Shown: positions 5,135 to 8,472 of the stretch, piece by piece | How positions within the stretch are numbered: the first letter of the stretch is position 1 | Layout: each line of letters starts with the position of its first letter | From: an uncultured Eubacterium sp. | Lineage (GTDB): Bacteria > Bacillota > Clostridia > Oscillospirales > Acutalibacteraceae | DNA length: 8,472 bases | Assembly (NCBI GenBank): GCA_945979635.1 | Contig: CAMFPZ010000027.1 | Coordinates: forward strand, 1 to 8,472 | Direction of reading: 5' to 3' | The notes under the pieces: model-generated | What the model saw: only the letters and a program-made list of their open reading frames with translations | Databases searched by the model: none | What the model was told of the DNA's origin: nothing | Translations under genes and position numbers: made by a program

Positions 5135-7420
5135 TTATTTATTCAATACCTTTTTTGGTTTTTTGATTTTGTTGAGCTGGGCATTAATTTCTAAAATTTG
5201 TTCCTTTGTGAACTTACCGCCGAGCATCATCAAAACTCGCTTAACCGTGAAGCCCTTTGCCATATCAATCATTGTCTTATTGATTGAAAATCCCATAATA
5301 CTCTTCTTTTCGCCTTTTTTCTTCTTTTCCTTTTTCTGCTCCTGCGAGTTCTCTCCGCTTGCCGAATAAGCACCGAGAAGCGTCTTTACCATCTTGAGTG
5401 CGTAGAGCTTGCCTCTAAAGGAGGCGAGAATGTCTCCGAGGGTATCGTTAATTGAATAGTAACCAACCGGTGTTTCGATTTCGAACCAGTTGATAACTGC
5501 CCCTTCCTCCTTCATAATGTAATCCTGATTGAATTCATCAACCTTGCGTATTACACTTTCGTCGGTAAGGTCGCCTGCCTTGGCAGTAATTTTCGTTTCA
5601 GGAGCAATATTCGGAACCTCGAAATAGAAGAATGGATACTTGCCCTTCTTCTGTACACCGAGGCTTTCGCCGTTTGCAAAGAGTTCAACCTCGTCCTGAT
5701 TGGTATAAACAGTAATCTTCGTTTTTTCCTCAACGCGGTCAATATATCTCTTTGAGCAAATGTGGAGCATCGGCTTATCCGAAAGCCAAGCCTGATATGC
5801 ATAGTAGGAATCCTTTTTATACTTTCTGTCAAAGGTCACAAGTCCCTTATGATTCATACCGTTTTCGCCGCCCTCCGCTCTTGCATCTGCGGCAAAATCA
5901 AACATATTCCAAACATGGGTTGCCCAAAGGAAAGGTCTTTCAATAATTTGCTTTATTAATTCCTCGTGATAGTATGCCTGATATTCCTCGGTGTAGTCGC
6001 CCTGCTCCGGATTTGAAGTATGCCAATTAAGAGCCTCGCATCCGTATTCGCTCAGTCCGATTGCCTTGTTTGGATATTTCTTATGGAAATTATCAAACCA
6101 AGGTCCGTTCATAGATGTATCTCCACCATACCATCCGAAATAGTGATTATAGGAGAGGACATCCGAAATGTGAACATATTCGTTGTCGATACTGCACGCG
6201 GTGAGTGCGGCAATGGTTGTTGGTCGGGTTTTGTCGAGGCTGTGGGCAAGGTCATTGAGCATCTTGTGATTATCAATGAGGCTCTTGCTTAAGCCGTTCA
6301 TCGAAATTTCGTTTGATAGACCCCAAACTACGATACATGGGTGGTTGTAGTTTTGAACAATGAGCTCCGTCATCTGAGTCCTTGTATTCTCAAAGCCACC
6401 CGGCATATGATTGGAAATATACGGAATTTCTGCCCAAACAACAAGGCCCTTTTCATCGCAAAGGTCGTAGAAAACCTGTGAATGCTGATAGTGAGCGAGA
6501 CGGATTGTATTTGCTCCCATTTCACAAATGAGTTCAATGTCCTCTCTATGGTGTTCCTCGAGGAGGGCATTTCCGATGTCAGGTCTGTCCTGATGGCGTG
6601 ATACACCGCGAAGAGGATATTCATGACCGTTAAGTATAAAGCCCTTTTGAGGATTAATTTCGAAGCTTCTGCAGCCGAAACGGCTCGAAATCTCATCAAC
6701 TGCCTCGCCGTTCACAACGAGTCGTGCAGTCGCCGAATAAAGATATGGGTCCTTAATACCGTCCCAAAGATGAACATTTTTGATAGTTACACTTGCCTTC
6801 GGATTCTTGCCGCTTGCTGTAACGACTGCGATTGCGTTCTCACCATCGAATACAGTGAACTCAACCTCGCCGTCTGCATATGCCTGAAGCTCAACCTCGG
6901 CGTTATTGCCATTGACAACAGGCGTAATGGCGATACCCGGAGCTCCGAAGTAATCAAGGTCAAAATGCTCCTTGCCTACGCCGATTAGGCTTACATCTCT
7001 GTAAATGCCGCCGTAGAAGGTAAAGTCCGCCATTTGGGGATAAACATAGTCGTTAGGACTGTTGTCGGCTGTAATAATCAAAAGGTTTTCGTCCTGAATG
7101 TCAGTGAGCTTAACTCTAAAGGTAGAGTATCCGCCGTCGTGACTGATTAGCTCCCTGCCGTTAAAATAAACCTTACCTGTTGAGTTTACGCCGTCGAGCT
7201 GAAGATAAACTTCTTCTCCCTGCGGCATATCGGATTTTGAAAGAGCCTTTGCAAAATAACCGACTCCGCGGTAGTAGTCGTTTCCGCCGTCCTGTCCGTC
7301 CTTGCCGTTAAAGGTGTATGGCAAATTCAAGCCTTCCCAATTCTGCGGCAGAGCTGAAGGAACAGCCTTTGCATCCTTAGAGAAAAGCCAGTCCTCATTG
7401 ATTTTTTTGATAATACGCAT
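5135..7420 (-). CDS. Glycoside hydrolase family 2, probable beta-galactosidase, with C-terminal extension
   Basis: The 761-residue enzyme should hydrolyse beta-galactosides or related beta-glycosides in the cytoplasm, as no signal peptide is present. The order is a sugar-binding jelly-roll (about 5-150), an Ig-like domain (about 165-252), and a TIM barrel (about 255-550). The barrel has the family entry motif LRGVSRHQD, acid/base E371 in WGLSNE, and nucleophile E458 in GLSEYG. The motifs FLWATHVWNMFDFAAD and NHKGLVTFDRK are typical of the beta-galactosidase branch; the N-x-K carboxylate motif of beta-glucuronidases is not evident. An Ig-like domain follows (about 555-635). Residues about 655-761 are extra: two helical patches around a Lys-rich linker (696-706). 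The gene follows the symporter by 29 bases with a good ribosome site, so the pair is an operon. Catalytic class is firm; exact sugar is inferred. Confidence 0.92.
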   Translation of the reverse strand: MRIIKKINEDWLFSKDAKAVPSALPQNWEGLNLPYTFNGKDGQDGGNDYYRGVGYFAKALSKSDMPQGEEVYLQLDGVNSTGKVYFNGRELISHDGGYSTFRVKLTDIQDENLLIITADNSPNDYVYPQMADFTFYGGIYRDVSLIGVGKEHFDLDYFGAPGIAITPVVNGNNAEVELQAYADGEVEFTVFDGENAIAVVTASGKNPKASVTIKNVHLWDGIKDPYLYSATARLVVNGEAVDEISSRFGCRSFEINPQKGFILNGHEYPLRGVSRHQDRPDIGNALLEEHHREDIELICEMGANTIRLAHYQHSQVFYDLCDEKGLVVWAEIPYISNHMPGGFENTRTQMTELIVQNYNHPCIVVWGLSNEISMNGLSKSLIDNHKMLNDLAHSLDKTRPTTIAALTACSIDNEYVHISDVLSYNHYFGWYGGDTSMNGPWFDNFHKKYPNKAIGLSEYGCEALNWHTSNPEQGDYTEEYQAYYHEELIKQIIERPFLWATHVWNMFDFAADARAEGGENGMNHKGLVTFDRKYKKDSYYAYQAWLSDKPMLHICSKRYIDRVEEKTKITVYTNQDEVELFANGESLGVQKKGKYPFFYFEVPNIAPETKITAKAGDLTDESVIRKVDEFNQDYIMKEEGAVINWFEIETPVGYYSINDTLGDILASFRGKLYALKMVKTLLGAYSASGENSQEQKKEKKKKGEKKSIMGFSINKTMIDMAKGFTVKRVLMMLGGKFTKEQILEINAQLNKIKKPKKVLNK

Positions 7421-7426
7421 TTTAGT

Positions 7427-7433
7427 ACCTCAC
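7427..7433 (-). promoter_or_regulatory. Ribosome binding site for family 2 hydrolase
   Basis: On the minus strand GTGAGGT ends 6 bases before the ATG at 7420, supporting that start. No promoter or terminator fits in the 29-base gap after the symporter stop, so the hydrolase is read from the symporter transcript. Confidence 0.75.
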
Positions 7434-7449
7434 TGTGAAATATAATATT

Positions 7450-8472
7450 TTATTCTTCGTTTTTATGGCTTGATTGAGCAAATGCCTGCTCCTGCTTGTA
7501 GTCGATATTATAGATGAACCACATTGAAAGCGTCATCACCGCAAGACCGATGATGAGGAAAATGATATAAAGATTCTTGATATTTTCCGAAGCCTGCGGA
7601 GTTTGGGTTGTTGCACTTTCGATATAGCCAACCTTACTCAGGGCAAGTGCTACGATAGCGGAGCCTATACCCTGCGAAAGCTTACGGAAGAATGAATAGA
7701 GTGCATATAGCGAAGCCTCCTCACGGACTCCTTTTTTGCGATAGCTCATTTCAATACAGTCGGCAATGATAGCCCAGACAATTATTTGGAATACACAGCA
7801 GCCGACATTAACAATCATAAGACCGATAACATAGAGCAAAATACCCTTGCTGTCCGGAGTGATAGGCAAAAACAACATAATTATGCCTGCAAAAACGCTT
7901 ATTGCTCCCGAAATGGATATGAGCTTTTTCTTACCTATTTTTGCTACAATGCTTGAGGCAAACGGCATAAATCCGACGAGAGGAATATATGATGCTATCA
8001 TGGCGAGAGTCGCCTTGCTCGCGTCGTTAAAATAGAATTGGAAAACAAGGTTGTTTACCGACATTGTTGAGTTATAGAAAATAACAACAGCAACCGTAGC
8101 TATTGTTATAGCGACTATTGCACGATTAGAGAAGAATGACTTGAGAGTCGAGATATAGCTTACCTTTTGAGCCTGCGGTGCTTCCTCGCGAACGACTCTT
8201 TCGGTAACCATCTTTCTCATTGCAAAGAAAACAATGAATGCACAAATTGAGAAAATGATTGTTATTACGAACAATCTGTTTGCATCGAGCACATTGTCCT
8301 TGTATACAACCTTCGGCAAAATCATAATGAGTACGGCAGGAAGAGATGCACCGATGCTTCTGAAGGTTGAAAGAGTTGTACGCTGCTTCGGGTCGTCCGT
8401 AATTACGGAATGGAGCGAGCCGTAAGGCACGTTGATGAGCGTATATGCAACCGACCATAAGCAATATGAGCC
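7450..8472 (-). CDS. GPH-family sugar:cation symporter (N-terminus missing)
   Basis: The glycoside-pentoside-hexuronide (MelB-like, MFS_2) family imports small glycosides with Na+ or H+ across the cytoplasmic membrane. The frame is open to the window edge, so 340 C-terminal residues are seen out of about 450-480 usual for the family. The GTG at 8430 is an internal Val, not a start: codons upstream continue the family-typical sequence YTLINVPYGSL. Other marks are the cytoplasmic loop SVITDDPKQRTTLSTFRS (visible residues 22-39) and the late segment DCIEMSYRKKGVREEASLYA with FFRKLSQGIG. About nine of the usual twelve membrane segments are visible (roughly 1-14, 39-56, 67-86, 117-138, 152-174, 184-203, 210-236, 257-280, 300-322), with a charged cytoplasmic tail. 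It probably brings in the substrate of the downstream hydrolase. Any operon promoter lies outside the window. Confidence 0.9.
   Translation of the reverse strand, partial: GSYCLWSVAYTLINVPYGSLHSVITDDPKQRTTLSTFRSIGASLPAVLIMILPKVVYKDNVLDANRLFVITIIFSICAFIVFFAMRKMVTERVVREEAPQAQKVSYISTLKSFFSNRAIVAITIATVAVVIFYNSTMSVNNLVFQFYFNDASKATLAMIASYIPLVGFMPFASSIVAKIGKKKLISISGAISVFAGIIMLFLPITPDSKGILLYVIGLMIVNVGCCVFQIIVWAIIADCIEMSYRKKGVREEASLYALYSFFRKLSQGIGSAIVALALSKVGYIESATTQTPQASENIKNLYIIFLIIGLAVMTLSMWFIYNIDYKQEQAFAQSSHKNEE

Noticed and set aside
5295..5345. Possible frameshift in the A-rich Lys-coding run near the end of the hydrolase
   Set aside because: The frame continues through it into sequence with ordinary codon use and amphipathic helical pattern up to a stop right at the shared terminator, so the reading seems genuine.
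5130..5369. 79-codon open frame on the plus strand, rich in Phe and Ser
   Set aside because: It is the complement of the Lys-rich tail of the hydrolase; hydrophobic appearance comes from the T-runs opposite Lys codons, and it starts inside the terminator region.
8428..8430. GTG as start of the symporter
   Set aside because: The frame stays open to the window edge and the upstream codons give family-conserved sequence (YTLINV before PYGSL), so this is an internal Val.

Overview
The window looks like a contig end from a low-to-mid G+C Firmicute, most likely a gut Clostridia member of the Ruminococcaceae/Oscillospirales type. The evidence is CpsC-CpsD-like polysaccharide kinases, a LytR-CpsA-Psr (LCP) protein, a cell-wall sorting signal of the SPxTG kind, strong AGGAGG ribosome sites, and a GPH sugar symporter paired with a cytoplasmic family 2 glycoside hydrolase. 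No rRNA, tRNA, phage, IS element or CRISPR array is visible, so the taxonomic call is an inference from gene content.

Bases 1-45 are not genomic. They are the end of an Illumina Nextera P7/index/Tn5 mosaic-end adapter left on the assembly. Real sequence begins at base 46, inside a gene.

Bases 46-5086 (+ strand) are the end of a cell-surface polysaccharide locus. In order they hold the C-terminus of a protein with a DUF5011-type Ig-like fold, two tandem and different fusions of a Wzz/CpsC chain-length domain with a CpsD-type BY-kinase, a small exported protein with an SPDTG sorting signal, an intrinsic terminator, and an LCP-family glycopolymer transferase. The first three genes overlap or nearly overlap and should be co-translated. 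A good extended -10 promoter with an internal dyad lies just before the small surface protein. The implied pathway is control of polymer length and export by the two kinases, then attachment of polymer to peptidoglycan by the LCP protein. The role of the small surface protein is unknown.

A bidirectional hairpin terminator (5094-5129) separates this locus from a convergent minus-strand operon. That operon is a GPH-family sugar:cation symporter (running off the right edge) followed 29 bp later by a family 2 glycoside hydrolase, probably a beta-galactosidase. Together they would import a small beta-glycoside and hydrolyse it in the cytoplasm. The hydrolase carries an unexplained C-terminal extension of about 105 residues.

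I do not see a clearly new system here. The points most worth a second look are the tandem non-identical kinase fusions, the sortase-type protein embedded between them and the LCP gene, the hydrolase tail, and the adapter contamination, which creates a false gene start.
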